Below the pieces are notes generated by a model. The model was not told the DNA's origin, did no database searches, and saw nothing but the letters and a program-made list of their open reading frames with translations. Positions 37,593-47,098 of a stretch of DNA of 64,000 bases are shown one piece after another. This DNA is from Acidimicrobiaceae bacterium (lineage in GTDB: Bacteria; Actinomycetota; Acidimicrobiia; Acidimicrobiales; Aldehydirespiratoraceae), in assembly GCA_026706815.1 (NCBI GenBank), contig JAPOYA010000001.1:1-64000 (forward strand), read 5' to 3'. Position numbers and translations under genes: made by a program. The first letter of the stretch is position 1; each line of letters starts with the position of its first letter.

Positions 37593-39436
37593 GATGACCC
37601 GCCCTGCTCAGCCCCGGCGGACGTAGAGGCGCCCTGCTCGGGGCCAGCCTGTTCAGAGGCGCCCTGGTCGGCATTGTCATCGTTGGATTCGCCTTGGCCT
37701 CTCTGGTCCCGGTCGGTTCCCCCGCTGTCGTGGTCCGGTCCGTCGCCGTCGTCGACGCCGTCTTCGAGGTCGTGGGGTCCGTCGCCGTCTTCGCCGTCGG
37801 GGACCGTGCTGGTTGTCGAAACGCTCGGCGTGCCGTCACACAGGATTCCCTCCGGGTGGTAACGGGCGAAAACCATGTCCACCTCCCGGCGTCCGTCCTC
37901 CACGTAAGTCCGGGTTCGCTCGGTGTACACGTTGGTGCAGGCCAGCCCATGGGGAACGGTCGTCTGGCCTGTCTGCTCTGCAAAGACGGTCCGAGTCGAA
38001 TAGAGCCGCACCGTGATCGAATCTTGCGTCACCGTCGGCCAGATCAGCACCCCGTAGGGCGTGTTGTTGACTAACTGCAGGTCTGGGGCGGGATGCGACA
38101 CGGTCGCCTCGCGGCCATAGGGATAGCGATCGAGATAGATCGAATGGCTCTGGTACACGCCGAAGTCGAGACCGGCGAAGAAAGCAGCGTTGAACAGGGT
38201 TGTCGCATACTGCGAGATGCCTCCTCCGACTGAATCGACGAAGACCCCCTCGTAGATCATCCCCGCGGGCACAAAGCCCCCTTCGGCCGTTCGGGGACCG
38301 ACATACCCGTTGACCGAGAACGTCTCACCGGGTTCGATCACCGCTCCTCGGGTCAATTCGGCGATGCGGAAGATGTTGATCACACGCGGCTGCCCCGGCG
38401 CGAAGTCGGTCGTGAACTGGCCGACCACCTCGCGTACGCCCAACGACTCGGCCCAGGCGACGCCCTTGGCATCGGGGTCTTCAGTGGGCCGGACCTTGAC
38501 GCGGCTCTCTCCCGCGGTCAGAGCCTCGAGAATCCGCTCGCCGGTGTCTTCGGTGCAGCAGACGCTTCCGGGAGAACCGCCGACGATATGGATATTCTCG
38601 GCGTAATCGACAAAGAACGTCGTCTCCTGTCCGGGATCGCCGAGGCCGACGAACAGGGCGGCCAAGGTTTCCACGACAGTGTCATTGTCCAGCGAGATCT
38701 CCCCGGCGGGACTGAACTCGACCCACTGACGCAAGGTTTGCGCAGGGATCGAGTGGTACTCCGAGAAACCCAACAACGCCACCTCGATGCCGTCTTGGGT
38801 CAGTTCGTTGGCTCGGCGCGCGAGTTCCGTGCCGCCGACGTCTATGGCCTCGCTTCCGAGGGTGGGCAACTCGATGGGATTCTCGCCGCCGGCGGTGACT
38901 GCGATCAGCAGCTGTCGTTCAAGCTCGGCGATGTCGATGATCGGGATCTTGGCGGTGTCGGCCGAGACGAAGACCCCGTCGGCCAATGCCACGCCGAGGC
39001 CGCCGGGATCGACGAGAAGAACCGCATCGGCCCCCTCGCCTAGCAGTCCGACCAGAGCGCTCCGATCCAGAAAATAGTGGGGAGTGACCCTGCGGTTGGC
39101 GACTGGCGAGAACAGCCACCGGAACGGTTGCGTTGCGCCGCCGCTCTCGGCGGCTTCATCGAGGGTCGCTTCGATATCGATGCCGATGCCCAACTCCGCA
39201 GCGGACACAGTCACAGAAGCTTGGTCCCAAACCAGGGTCAGGGGTTTGTCGAGGGAGGGGTGCGAAGCGAGTCGCAGCGCCGCTTCTTCACGGCTCATCG
39301 ACCCGACAGCGACTTCGTCGACTTCCACCCCTCTCGGGATGTCCTCGCCGTTGACAACGTCGTCGATGATCCAGGCGATCACAATCAAGATGACAGTCGC
39401 GGCTATCACCGAGAGGGTCGCTCGCACGGTGCCCAA
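37589..39436 (-). CDS. VanW-family / peptidoglycan-binding-like protein with acidic low-complexity C-tail
   Basis: FSVNGYVGPRTAEGGFVPAGMIYEGVFVDSVGGGISQYATTLFNAAFFAGLDFGVYQSHSIYLDRYPYGREATV. Confidence 0.85.
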   Translation of the reverse strand: MGTVRATLSVIAATVILIVIAWIIDDVVNGEDIPRGVEVDEVAVGSMSREEAALRLASHPSLDKPLTLVWDQASVTVSAAELGIGIDIEATLDEAAESGGATQPFRWLFSPVANRRVTPHYFLDRSALVGLLGEGADAVLLVDPGGLGVALADGVFVSADTAKIPIIDIAELERQLLIAVTAGGENPIELPTLGSEAIDVGGTELARRANELTQDGIEVALLGFSEYHSIPAQTLRQWVEFSPAGEISLDNDTVVETLAALFVGLGDPGQETTFFVDYAENIHIVGGSPGSVCCTEDTGERILEALTAGESRVKVRPTEDPDAKGVAWAESLGVREVVGQFTTDFAPGQPRVINIFRIAELTRGAVIEPGETFSVNGYVGPRTAEGGFVPAGMIYEGVFVDSVGGGISQYATTLFNAAFFAGLDFGVYQSHSIYLDRYPYGREATVSHPAPDLQLVNNTPYGVLIWPTVTQDSITVRLYSTRTVFAEQTGQTTVPHGLACTNVYTERTRTYVEDGRREVDMVFARYHPEGILCDGTPSVSTTSTVPDGEDGDGPHDLEDGVDDGDGPDHDSGGTDRDQRGQGESNDDNADQGASEQAGPEQGASTSAGAEQGGSS

Positions 39437-39455
39437 TCGTATAGGTCGCGACCGT

Positions 39456-39498
39456 TCAAAAGAGGCTCAAAAGAGGCCGAAAAGAGGTCAAAAGAGTC
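39456..39498. repeat. 11-nt tandem repeat (tcaaaagaggc) x4 between the VanW-family gene and nucS 3' end
   Basis: Two perfect plus two degenerate consecutive copies. Confidence 0.85.
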
Positions 39499-40153
39499 TC
39501 GGGTTGGGGGATTCGATGCCGCGTAATTCGTCGTAGTCGACTTCAACGCACTCGATCTCGCGATCCTCGGCCAATACCTTCGCCTGCGGCTTGATTTCCT
39601 GGGCGACGAACACGCCCCGAACCGGACTCAGCGCCGGGTCGCGGTTCAAGAACTCCAGGTATCGACTGAGCTGCTCGACTCCGTCGATCTCCCCTCGGCG
39701 TTTCACCTCGATAGCCACCGCCGCGCCGTCGGAGTCGCGGCACATCAGGTCTACCGGGCCGATACTGGTCGGGAACTCACGGCGCACCAGTCTCAGGCCT
39801 TCGGTTATCGACGTGGGATCGTCGGCAAGAAGCTCCTGCAGGTGCGCCTCGACGCCGTCTTTCTGCAGTCCGGGATCTCGCCCCATCTCAAATGACGAGT
39901 CGCTCATCACCTCGTGGAGGGTGATCGTCAGGACTTCACCCTTCGGGTTGGCGACCGTCCATGTGCCGTCTTCGAGATTCTCCGAGAGCCGGTTGGGGGG
40001 ATTCATCCAGTTGAGCGGCTTGTAGGCGCCGCCGTCTGCGTGAATCGCCACGCTGCCGTCGGCCTTGACCATCAACAAGCGCATCGCCTCGGGCAGGTGG
40101 GCTTGCAGCCGCCCGTTGTAGTCGACCGTGCAGCGAGCCACCACAAGACGCAT
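39488..40153 (-). CDS. nucS: Mismatch-specific endonuclease NucS/EndoMS
   Basis: [93 protein letters not shown]. Confidence 0.93.
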   Translation of the reverse strand: MRLVVARCTVDYNGRLQAHLPEAMRLLMVKADGSVAIHADGGAYKPLNWMNPPNRLSENLEDGTWTVANPKGEVLTITLHEVMSDSSFEMGRDPGLQKDGVEAHLQELLADDPTSITEGLRLVRREFPTSIGPVDLMCRDSDGAAVAIEVKRRGEIDGVEQLSRYLEFLNRDPALSPVRGVFVAQEIKPQAKVLAEDREIECVEVDYDELRGIESPNPRLF

Positions 40154-40778
40154 CTCGCAATGCTATCTAGCAGAAATCCGAGCCCGTTTTGGCTGTGTCG
40201 CCACTGCGCGGCGCGGCATAGTCTGCTTGTCCCAGGTGTTCGACCGCCTGTGCGAGAGCGAAAGCGTCGGTCTCGTTACGCCTGGATTGGTCGATCTGCT
40301 CGCTGGCGGAGAGTCGCAGACCGTTGAGTTCAAGTCCACGGCACGCGTCAACCTGCACACTGGCGCAAGAGACAAAAGAATGGAGCATGTCATATCCAAG
40401 TCTGTGTGCGGGTTCCTCAATGCCGAGGGCGGCAAGTTGCTGATCGGGGTTGATGACCAGGGAACGCTTCTGGGCCTCGATACGGATATGCGGACGCTTG
40501 GCAAAAAAGGCAATCGCGACGGGTTTGAGCTGGCTCTTCGCCAGAGCCTCGATCATTCATTGTCAGCACTCACGGCGAGCACTGTGCGGATCGAATTCGA
40601 GTCTTGTGAAGGCGCCGATGTGTGTGTGGTCACCGTCGCTGCCTCGGGAAAGCCGGTGTTCGCCAGGTCGCTCGAAGGTGCCGGCGAACCGTCGGAGTTC
40701 TGGGTGCGGATGGGCAACGCCACGAAACAGATTCATGGCGCAGACATGCTGGAGTACCAATCCGAGCACTGGGGTTAG
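40128..40778 (+). CDS. AlbA_2 / Schlafen-like ATP-binding domain protein (true start uncertain)
   Basis: [59 protein letters not shown]...[11 protein letters not shown]. Confidence 0.75.
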   Translation: MQRATTRRISQCYLAEIRARFGCVATARRGIVCLSQVFDRLCESESVGLVTPGLVDLLAGGESQTVEFKSTARVNLHTGARDKRMEHVISKSVCGFLNAEGGKLLIGVDDQGTLLGLDTDMRTLGKKGNRDGFELALRQSLDHSLSALTASTVRIEFESCEGADVCVVTVAASGKPVFARSLEGAGEPSEFWVRMGNATKQIHGADMLEYQSEHWG

Positions 40779-40852
40779 ATGTCAATTTGCTCGTGAGACT
40801 TCAAGTCATCGCTCGTGTTGATCACTCGTTACGCTCGGCACAGTCGACGCGT

Positions 40853-41563
40853 TCACCCTGACCGTGTCGGGCACGAGAGGCAGGGGTCCCAAGGGTCGGG
40901 TTCTCCCTCGGCGTCCGGGTAGACGAAACGGATCAGGCCCACGGCCAGTACCAGACCGATCAGTTGCATGACGATGAACATGGGCGCAGAAGACGGCTCG
41001 ATCCCCGCGAACGTGTCTGAGAACATGCGCCCGATCGTCACGGCCGGGTTGGCGAAGCTGGTGGAGGACGTGAAGTAGTAGGCCCCGCCGATGTAGGCGG
41101 CTACCGAGCCGGCAATCAGTCGGTGCCGACCCGTGCGGACCAGCGAGAAGATGAGCGCCACCAGGCCGACGGTCGCGACCACTTCACCGAGCCACAGGTG
41201 ACCCGCTGAGCGTGTTTTTGTGGACCAATTCACTGCGTCCAAGTCGAACATCAGGTTGGCCACCACAGTGCCTGCCACCGCACCGGTGATCTGGGCACAG
41301 ACATAGGCGAGGACGCGACCTCGCGGGAAACTGCCGAGCGCCCAGTCGGCCAGGGTCACCGCCGGGTTGAAGTGGGCGCCTGAGAGCGGACCGAACATGA
41401 CGATGACGGCCAACAGCACGCCGGCGGTCGCGGCCGCGTTCTGGAGGAGTTGCAGGCCCACATCATTGGGTGAGAGGCGTTCGGCCATGATGCCCGAGCC
41501 CACCACGCCGATCAGCAGGAAAGCCGTTCCAGTGGCCTCTGCTGCCAGTTTGCGGTTCAACAT
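40853..41563 (-). CDS. Aquaporin / MIP family channel
   Basis: GPLSGAHFNPAVTLADWALG and SSTSFANPAVTIGRMFSDTF NPA motifs. Confidence 0.9.
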   Translation of the reverse strand: MLNRKLAAEATGTAFLLIGVVGSGIMAERLSPNDVGLQLLQNAAATAGVLLAVIVMFGPLSGAHFNPAVTLADWALGSFPRGRVLAYVCAQITGAVAGTVVANLMFDLDAVNWSTKTRSAGHLWLGEVVATVGLVALIFSLVRTGRHRLIAGSVAAYIGGAYYFTSSTSFANPAVTIGRMFSDTFAGIEPSSAPMFIVMQLIGLVLAVGLIRFVYPDAEGEPDPWDPCLSCPTRSG

Positions 41564-42360
41564 GTGTGTTGGGATGTCTGTTGGGAGGCGAAGCTCGCCA
41601 GGCTTTTGAGCGTTGCTTCCGCCAACTCCCGACGACAGACCAGCAGATCCGGGAGATATGGATCGGCTTGGTTGTAGAGCAGTTCGGAGCCGTCGATGCG
41701 GCTTGCGTGGCAGCCCGCCGCGGCGGCTACGGCCACCGGCGCGCATGAGTCCCACTCGTATTGCCCCCCGCTGTGGGCGTAGATCTCGCACTCGCCGCGA
41801 ACCACCGCCATCGCTTTGGCGCCTGCCGAACCCATCTCCACCAGATCAGCGCCGAGCTCTTCGGCAACATGGAGCGCCGCAGCCGGGGGTCTGGTTCGGG
41901 AGACGGTCAACCGCGCCGGTTGAGGTCCGATGGGGGGAGGAGACGGGGGATCAGCGGTGCTCAGGAGCAGACCGAGCCCGGGAAGTGCCACGGCGCCGGC
42001 GATTGGACGGCTGCCGGCCACCAGCGCTACATGGACCGCCCAGTCAGTGCGGGGAACCTCTGAGAACTCGCGGGTGCCGTCGAGCGGATCGATGATCCAA
42101 ATGCGCTCAGCGTCGAGACGAGTGAGATCGTCCTTGCCTTCCTCAGACAGAATCGCGTCGTTCGGCCGCGCCGCTTGCAGGCGATTCATGAGAAGCTCGT
42201 GGGCCTGCCGGTCGCCTTGCGCCTTCAGCACCGCCAAGGGTACGTCTTGGGCGTGCAGGCGAGCCCGCAGTGCCACTAGAAGTCGTCCTGCTTCGTCCGC
42301 CAATTGAGCCGCGAGACGATGGTCTTCGATCGACGCGTTGACCGGTGGTGCAGTGATGGC
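41557..42360 (-). CDS. cysQ: 3'(2'),5'-bisphosphate nucleotidase / inositol monophosphatase family (start approximate)
   Basis: ILSEEGKDDLTRLDAERIWIIDPLDGTREFSEVPRTDWAVHVALV; ORF upstream of about 42360 is likely non-coding extension. Confidence 0.75.
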   Translation of the reverse strand, partial: AITAPPVNASIEDHRLAAQLADEAGRLLVALRARLHAQDVPLAVLKAQGDRQAHELLMNRLQAARPNDAILSEEGKDDLTRLDAERIWIIDPLDGTREFSEVPRTDWAVHVALVAGSRPIAGAVALPGLGLLLSTADPPSPPPIGPQPARLTVSRTRPPAAALHVAEELGADLVEMGSAGAKAMAVVRGECEIYAHSGGQYEWDSCAPVAVAAAAGCHASRIDGSELLYNQADPYLPDLLVCRRELAEATLKSLASFASQQTSQHTC

Positions 42361-42511
42361 TCCGATTCCAGCAGTCGCAACGGCGTTGCACAAGTCCAAG
42401 ACGTCGTCTGCCGAACCTGCCGAACCTGCTGAACGACTCCGGCAAGAGGTTGTGGCATTGAGCCAGACCCGAGTGGCAGATCCAAGTGGGGTCCGGCTGC
42501 CTGCAGCTTGC

Positions 42512-42820
42512 TCAGCAACCGGTGAGAGCGTCGAGTGCTCGACAGATCTCCGTGCGGCGGGCGCCAAGCGAGCCGATTCGATCAGTCAGGAACGACCTGC
42601 GGATGGGCTGAAGGTTGTCGAATGTCGCGGCGCAGGGTTCCGGCATGCCATCGTCGGCGCCCAGCATAATCTCTGTGGGAATCTTGCGGACCGTGCGGGT
42701 GACTGGGGCGACTATGATCCAGCGAAGCGCGGGAACTGCCTCGCTCCTGGTGACCACGAGAACGGGACGACGCTTGTCAGAGGCCTCGGCCCACCAGATT
42801 TCACCTTGGGTGGGTATCAC
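42512..42820 (-). CDS. MazF/PemK-family endoribonuclease toxin
   Basis: MIPTQGEIWWAEASDKRRPVLVVTRSEAVPALRWIIVAPVTRTVRKIPTEIML. Confidence 0.9.
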   Translation of the reverse strand: MIPTQGEIWWAEASDKRRPVLVVTRSEAVPALRWIIVAPVTRTVRKIPTEIMLGADDGMPEPCAATFDNLQPIRRSFLTDRIGSLGARRTEICRALDALTGC

Positions 42821-43065
42821 CAGGACTCTTCGGCGATCATGGCGACGGTGGCTTCGTCGGCCCAGCCGACCTCTTCGGGAGTCTGAGGGTGGCGTTGGTA
42901 GCCGCGCACGATCGCCTCGGCGGTTCGGCGTCGCTGGTGCTGGTCGATCAGGAGTCGCAGGCTTTGACGCACAGCATCGGAGCGAGACTTTGCTGCCCCC
43001 TCTGCTACAAGTTCATCGACCCGCTCAGCGAGTTCGTCGTTGATTCTTGTGACGAGTTGGGCCAT
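42817..43065 (-). CDS. Ribbon-helix-helix (CopG/MazE-like) antitoxin
   Basis: MAQLVTRINDELAERVDELVAEGAAKSRSDAVRQSLRLLID; ATGA overlap with the toxin. Confidence 0.85.
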   Translation of the reverse strand: MAQLVTRINDELAERVDELVAEGAAKSRSDAVRQSLRLLIDQHQRRRTAEAIVRGYQRHPQTPEEVGWADEATVAMIAEESW

Positions 43066-43166
43066 ATGTTCAGCATAGCATTCTGCAATGCATCACGCTG
43101 GGCGGGCATGAGTTGATGGGGACTGCGGGTTCGTGTCGGGTTGAATGGGCCGTATTGTTGGCAGCG

Positions 43167-44072
43167 ATGTCCTTCGACCTCACACATTTGCGCCAGCTCG
43201 AAGCGGAATCGATCCACATCTTCCGCGAGGTGGCCGCTGAGTTCGAGAACCCCTGCCTGTTGTTCTCCGGCGGCAAGGACAGCATCGTCATGCTGCACAT
43301 TGCCCAGAAGGCCTTCTGGCCTGCAAGGTTGCCGTTTGCGGTGATGCATGTCGACACGGGCCACAACTTCCCGGAGGTGCTCGAGTTCCGGGATCGTCGG
43401 GTTGCCGAACTCGGAGCGCGGCTGGTGGTCGCCTGTGTGCAGGAGGCGATCGACTCCGGAATGGCCACCGAGGAGACGGGTCCCCGAGCTAGCCGCAATC
43501 GGCTGCAGACAGCGGTGCTGCTGGATGCGATCGAACGGCACCGTTTCGATGCTCTGTTCGGTGGCGCCCGCAGAGACGAGGAGAAGGCGCGGGCCAAAGA
43601 GCGGGTGTTCTCCTTCCGTGACGAGTTCGGCCAGTGGGACCCGAAGAGCCAGCGCCCGGAACTCTGGAACCTCTACAACGGCCGGATCCTGATGGGTGAG
43701 CACATCCGGGTGTTCCCGATCAGCAACTACACCGAACTCGACGTCTGGCAGTACATCAAGGATGAGCAGATCGAGATCCCGTCGGTGTACTTCGCACACC
43801 GGCGCGAGGTGTTCGAACGCGATTCGATGTTGCTGGCGACCGGCCCCTGCATCGCCCTCATGGACGGAGAGGAGCCTTTCGTCGAGAGAGTCAGGTACCG
43901 CACGGTCGGTGACATGAGCTGCACCGGTGCGGTGGAATCCAGTGCCGACACCATCGACAAGATCATCGAAGAGGTTGCGGCGACCCGTATCACCGAACGA
44001 GGCGCCACACGTGCCGACGACAAGGTGTCTGAAGCGGCTATGGAAGACCGCAAAAAAGAGGGCTACTTCTGA
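43167..44072 (+). CDS. cysD: Sulfate adenylyltransferase subunit 2
   Basis: LRQLEAESIHIFREVAAEFENPCLLFSGGKDSIVMLHIAQKAFWPARLPFAVMHVDTGHNFPE. Confidence 0.95.
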   Translation: MSFDLTHLRQLEAESIHIFREVAAEFENPCLLFSGGKDSIVMLHIAQKAFWPARLPFAVMHVDTGHNFPEVLEFRDRRVAELGARLVVACVQEAIDSGMATEETGPRASRNRLQTAVLLDAIERHRFDALFGGARRDEEKARAKERVFSFRDEFGQWDPKSQRPELWNLYNGRILMGEHIRVFPISNYTELDVWQYIKDEQIEIPSVYFAHRREVFERDSMLLATGPCIALMDGEEPFVERVRYRTVGDMSCTGAVESSADTIDKIIEEVAATRITERGATRADDKVSEAAMEDRKKEGYF

Positions 44073-45328
44073 TGGAGATGCTCCGCTTCGCCACGGCCGG
44101 CTCGGTGGATGACGGAAAGTCCACGCTCATCGGACGCCTGCTGTACGACACCAAGACGATCTTCGAGGATCAGTTCGAGGCTGTAGAGAAGGCCTCGGTT
44201 CAGATGGGCGCCGAGTACACGAACTTGGCGCTGCTCACCGACGGCCTCCGCGCTGAGCGCGAGCAGGGCATCACCATCGATGTGGCCTACCGCTACTTCG
44301 CCACGCCGCGGCGCAAGTTCATCATCGCCGACACTCCGGGCCATATTCAATACACCCGCAACATGGTGACGGGCGCCTCCACTGCTGATCTGGCAATCGT
44401 GTTGATCGACGCCCGCAAAGGCGTGCTCGAGCAATCGAAGCGCCATGCCTTCCTGGCTTCGCTGCTGCGGATCCCGCATCTGGTCCTGGCAGTCAACAAA
44501 ATGGACCTCGTCGACTACGACCAGGAGCGTTTCGAGGAGGTCAGGAATGAATTCCGGGACTTCGCGGCCAAGCTCAACATTGCGGATCTGGCGTTCATCC
44601 CCGTTTCGGCGCTGCACGGCGACAACATCGTCGACCGTTCCGCCAGCATGGCCTGGTACCAGGGGCCGTCGCTGCTGCACCACCTCGAAGAGGTTCATAT
44701 TGCCTCTGACCGGAACCTGATCGACGCCCGCTTCCCGGTCCAGTATGTGATCCGCCCGCAGTCAGGTGAGTACCACGACTACCGCGGCTACGCGGGAACT
44801 GTCGCAGGCGGTGTTTTTCGCACTGGTGACGAGGTGACGGTGCTGCCGTCGGGCTTCAGCTCGACTGTCAAGAGCATTGAAACGTTCGATGGCCGAGTCG
44901 ACGAGGCGTTCTCGCCGATGGCGGTCGCGATTCGCATCAACGACGAGATCGACATCTCGCGTGGCGACATGATCGTGCGGCCGAACAACCAGCCGACCGT
45001 CGCACAAGACATCGATGCGATGGTTTGCTGGATGAACGAGCGCATCTCTTTGCGTCCGGGCAGCAAGCTTGTGATCAAACACACCACCCGCTCCACCAAG
45101 GTCATAGTCAGAGACCTCAGCTACCTGCTTGACATAAACACCCTGCACCGCGACGAAGGCGCCGCTCAGTTGTCGCTCAACGAGATCGGGCGGGTGCAGC
45201 TTCGCAGCCAGGCGCCGCTGTTCTTCGACGAGTACCGGCGGAACCGTCAGACCGGCAGCTTCGTGTTGATCGACGAGGCCACCAACGTGACCGCGGGGGC
45301 GGGGATGATCCTGGGTCCGGCGTCGTGA
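44072..45328 (+). CDS. cysN: Sulfate adenylyltransferase subunit 1 (GTPase)
   Basis: MEMLRFATAGSVDDGKSTLIGRLLYDTK; ADTPGHIQYTRNMVTGAST. Confidence 0.95.
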   Translation: MEMLRFATAGSVDDGKSTLIGRLLYDTKTIFEDQFEAVEKASVQMGAEYTNLALLTDGLRAEREQGITIDVAYRYFATPRRKFIIADTPGHIQYTRNMVTGASTADLAIVLIDARKGVLEQSKRHAFLASLLRIPHLVLAVNKMDLVDYDQERFEEVRNEFRDFAAKLNIADLAFIPVSALHGDNIVDRSASMAWYQGPSLLHHLEEVHIASDRNLIDARFPVQYVIRPQSGEYHDYRGYAGTVAGGVFRTGDEVTVLPSGFSSTVKSIETFDGRVDEAFSPMAVAIRINDEIDISRGDMIVRPNNQPTVAQDIDAMVCWMNERISLRPGSKLVIKHTTRSTKVIVRDLSYLLDINTLHRDEGAAQLSLNEIGRVQLRSQAPLFFDEYRRNRQTGSFVLIDEATNVTAGAGMILGPAS

Positions 45329-45341
45329 GGGCGGCGCAGCC

Positions 45342-45971
45342 GTGAGCGATCCTCCACCCGGCAGCGCGGACATCGTCTGGCATCAAGGCCACCTCTCGCG
45401 GTCGCAGCGCTGGGAGGCCCTGGGCCAACGCGGGGCGACCGTGTGGTTCACCGGTCTGTCGGGTTCGGGGAAGTCCAGCGTCGCCGTTGCGGTGGAAGAA
45501 GGCCTCGTCGAGTCGGGACGGCTCGCCTATGTCCTGGACGGTGACAACATTCGCCACGGCCTGAACCGCGATCTCGGCTTCGGGGCATCAGACCGCGACG
45601 AGAACGTCCGCCGCGTGGCTGAAGTCGGTCGTCTGCTGGCAGACGCGGGAGCGGTTTCGCTGATCCCTCTGGTGTCGCCCTATCGAGCGGCCCGAGCCAA
45701 TGCTCGGGCGCTGCATGAAGCAGCGCAGATCCCGTTCATCGAGGTGTTCGTGGACACGCCGTTGGCGGTCTGCGAGCAGCGCGACTCCAAGGGCTTGTAC
45801 GCCAAGGCCCGTGCGGGCGAGCTGAGCGGCTTCACCGGCATAGACGATCCCTACGAAGCGCCGCGCAGTCCCGAACTGCGCCTTGTCCCGGCCGACGGAG
45901 ACGCCCGAGCCATGGCCGGGTTGGTGCTGGCGCTGCTCGACCGCGAGGCAGAACAGCTGGACTCAGCGTGA
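45342..45971 (+). CDS. cysC: Adenylyl-sulfate kinase
   Basis: ATVWFTGLSGSGKSSVAVAVEEGLVESGRLAYVLDGDNIRHGLNRDLGFGASDRDENVRRVAEV. Confidence 0.95.
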   Translation: MSDPPPGSADIVWHQGHLSRSQRWEALGQRGATVWFTGLSGSGKSSVAVAVEEGLVESGRLAYVLDGDNIRHGLNRDLGFGASDRDENVRRVAEVGRLLADAGAVSLIPLVSPYRAARANARALHEAAQIPFIEVFVDTPLAVCEQRDSKGLYAKARAGELSGFTGIDDPYEAPRSPELRLVPADGDARAMAGLVLALLDREAEQLDSA

Positions 45972-46007
45972 CGGGAGAGAATGCTGGGAGAGAAATGCTG
46001 AGAGACA

Positions 46008-47018
46008 ATGTGCGCCAAGAGAGATGCCAAGAGAGAATGGACCCTGTCAATGACTGTTGAAATGGTGCCCTACGACGAGTTCTCAATGTTCCACGAGAAC
46101 GCCTCTGAGTACGGGTTGCCCTACGACGGCCCGCCGGCTGTGCGGCGGGAGCGAGTTGAGCTGGACGACGGCCGCCACATCAGCGCGCTCATTTGGGGCG
46201 AAGGCCCGCCTGAGCTCGTCTTGTTGCACGGCGGCGCGCAGAATGCCCACACTTGGGACACGGTCGCCTTGGCGCTGGACCGCCCGCTTGTTTGCCTTGA
46301 CCTGCCCGGTCATGGACATTCGGGTCCTGCCAAAGCAGGCAGTGCTGACGTGCTCGGCAACGCCGCCGATGTCGCGGCGGCTGTGCGGGCTCTCGGGGCG
46401 CAAGCCAGTGCCGTGGTCGGCATGTCGCTGGGGGGCATGACCTTGTTGGCCTTGGCCGCCCACGCGCCCGAGTTGGTGCGCAATGCCGTGCTGGTCGATG
46501 TGACGCCGGGCGTGGATGAGAAGAAGAGCAGCAACATTGCGGCGTTCATCAACGGACCGGAGAGCTTCGACAGCTTTGACGACCTGCTGGCCCGGACCAT
46601 CGAGTTCAACCCGACCCGGACAGTGGAGTCGTTGCGCCGCGGCATCCTCCACAACGCCGAGCAGCGACCCGACGGTTCGTGGGTGTGGCGTTATGCGCGT
46701 TTTCGCGTGAGCGAAACAAGGGGCGACGGTCGCGTGAGCGAAACAAGGGGCGACGGTCGGGCCGGCGAAACAAGCGGCGCCGACGGTTTCCCACGATTCG
46801 GAGGCCTTTGGGACGCCGTGTCGGATTTGACGGTTCCGTTGATGCTTGTCCGTGGAATGCGTGAACAGTCTGTTGTGGACGACGCGGATGAGGCTGAGCT
46901 GATTCGCCGCTGCCCATCCGCCCGTGTCGAACATGTGGAGAACGCCGGGCACAGCGTTCAGGGCGACACGCCAGTAGAGCTGGCCGCGTTGATCGAGGAC
47001 TTCGTATTCGAAAGCTGA
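46008..47018 (+). CDS. Alpha/beta hydrolase (start may be 46050)
   Basis: LVLLHGGAQNAHTWDTVALALDRPLVCLDLPGHGHSG; VVGMSLGGMTLLALA. Confidence 0.88.
   Translation: MCAKRDAKREWTLSMTVEMVPYDEFSMFHENASEYGLPYDGPPAVRRERVELDDGRHISALIWGEGPPELVLLHGGAQNAHTWDTVALALDRPLVCLDLPGHGHSGPAKAGSADVLGNAADVAAAVRALGAQASAVVGMSLGGMTLLALAAHAPELVRNAVLVDVTPGVDEKKSSNIAAFINGPESFDSFDDLLARTIEFNPTRTVESLRRGILHNAEQRPDGSWVWRYARFRVSETRGDGRVSETRGDGRAGETSGADGFPRFGGLWDAVSDLTVPLMLVRGMREQSVVDDADEAELIRRCPSARVEHVENAGHSVQGDTPVELAALIEDFVFES
46704..46779. repeat. In-frame 27-nt tandem duplication (cgcgtgagcgaaacaaggggcgacggt) plus degenerate third unit inside alpha/beta hydrolase
   Basis: 46704-46730 and 46731-46757 identical; encodes RVSETRGDGRVSETRGDGRAGETSG. 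Confidence 0.95.
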
Positions 47019-47044
47019 GCCGAGGCGGCTGAACCGACGGAGTC

Positions 47045-47098
47045 TGTTCAGGGCTCTCTGCCTGTTCAGAACACTCTGCTTGTTCAGGACACTCCGCG
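47045..47098. repeat. 18-nt tandem repeat x3 (tgttcagrrcwctctgcy) at the thiolase-like gene 3' end
   Basis: 47045-47062, 47063-47080, 47081-47098. Confidence 0.85.
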
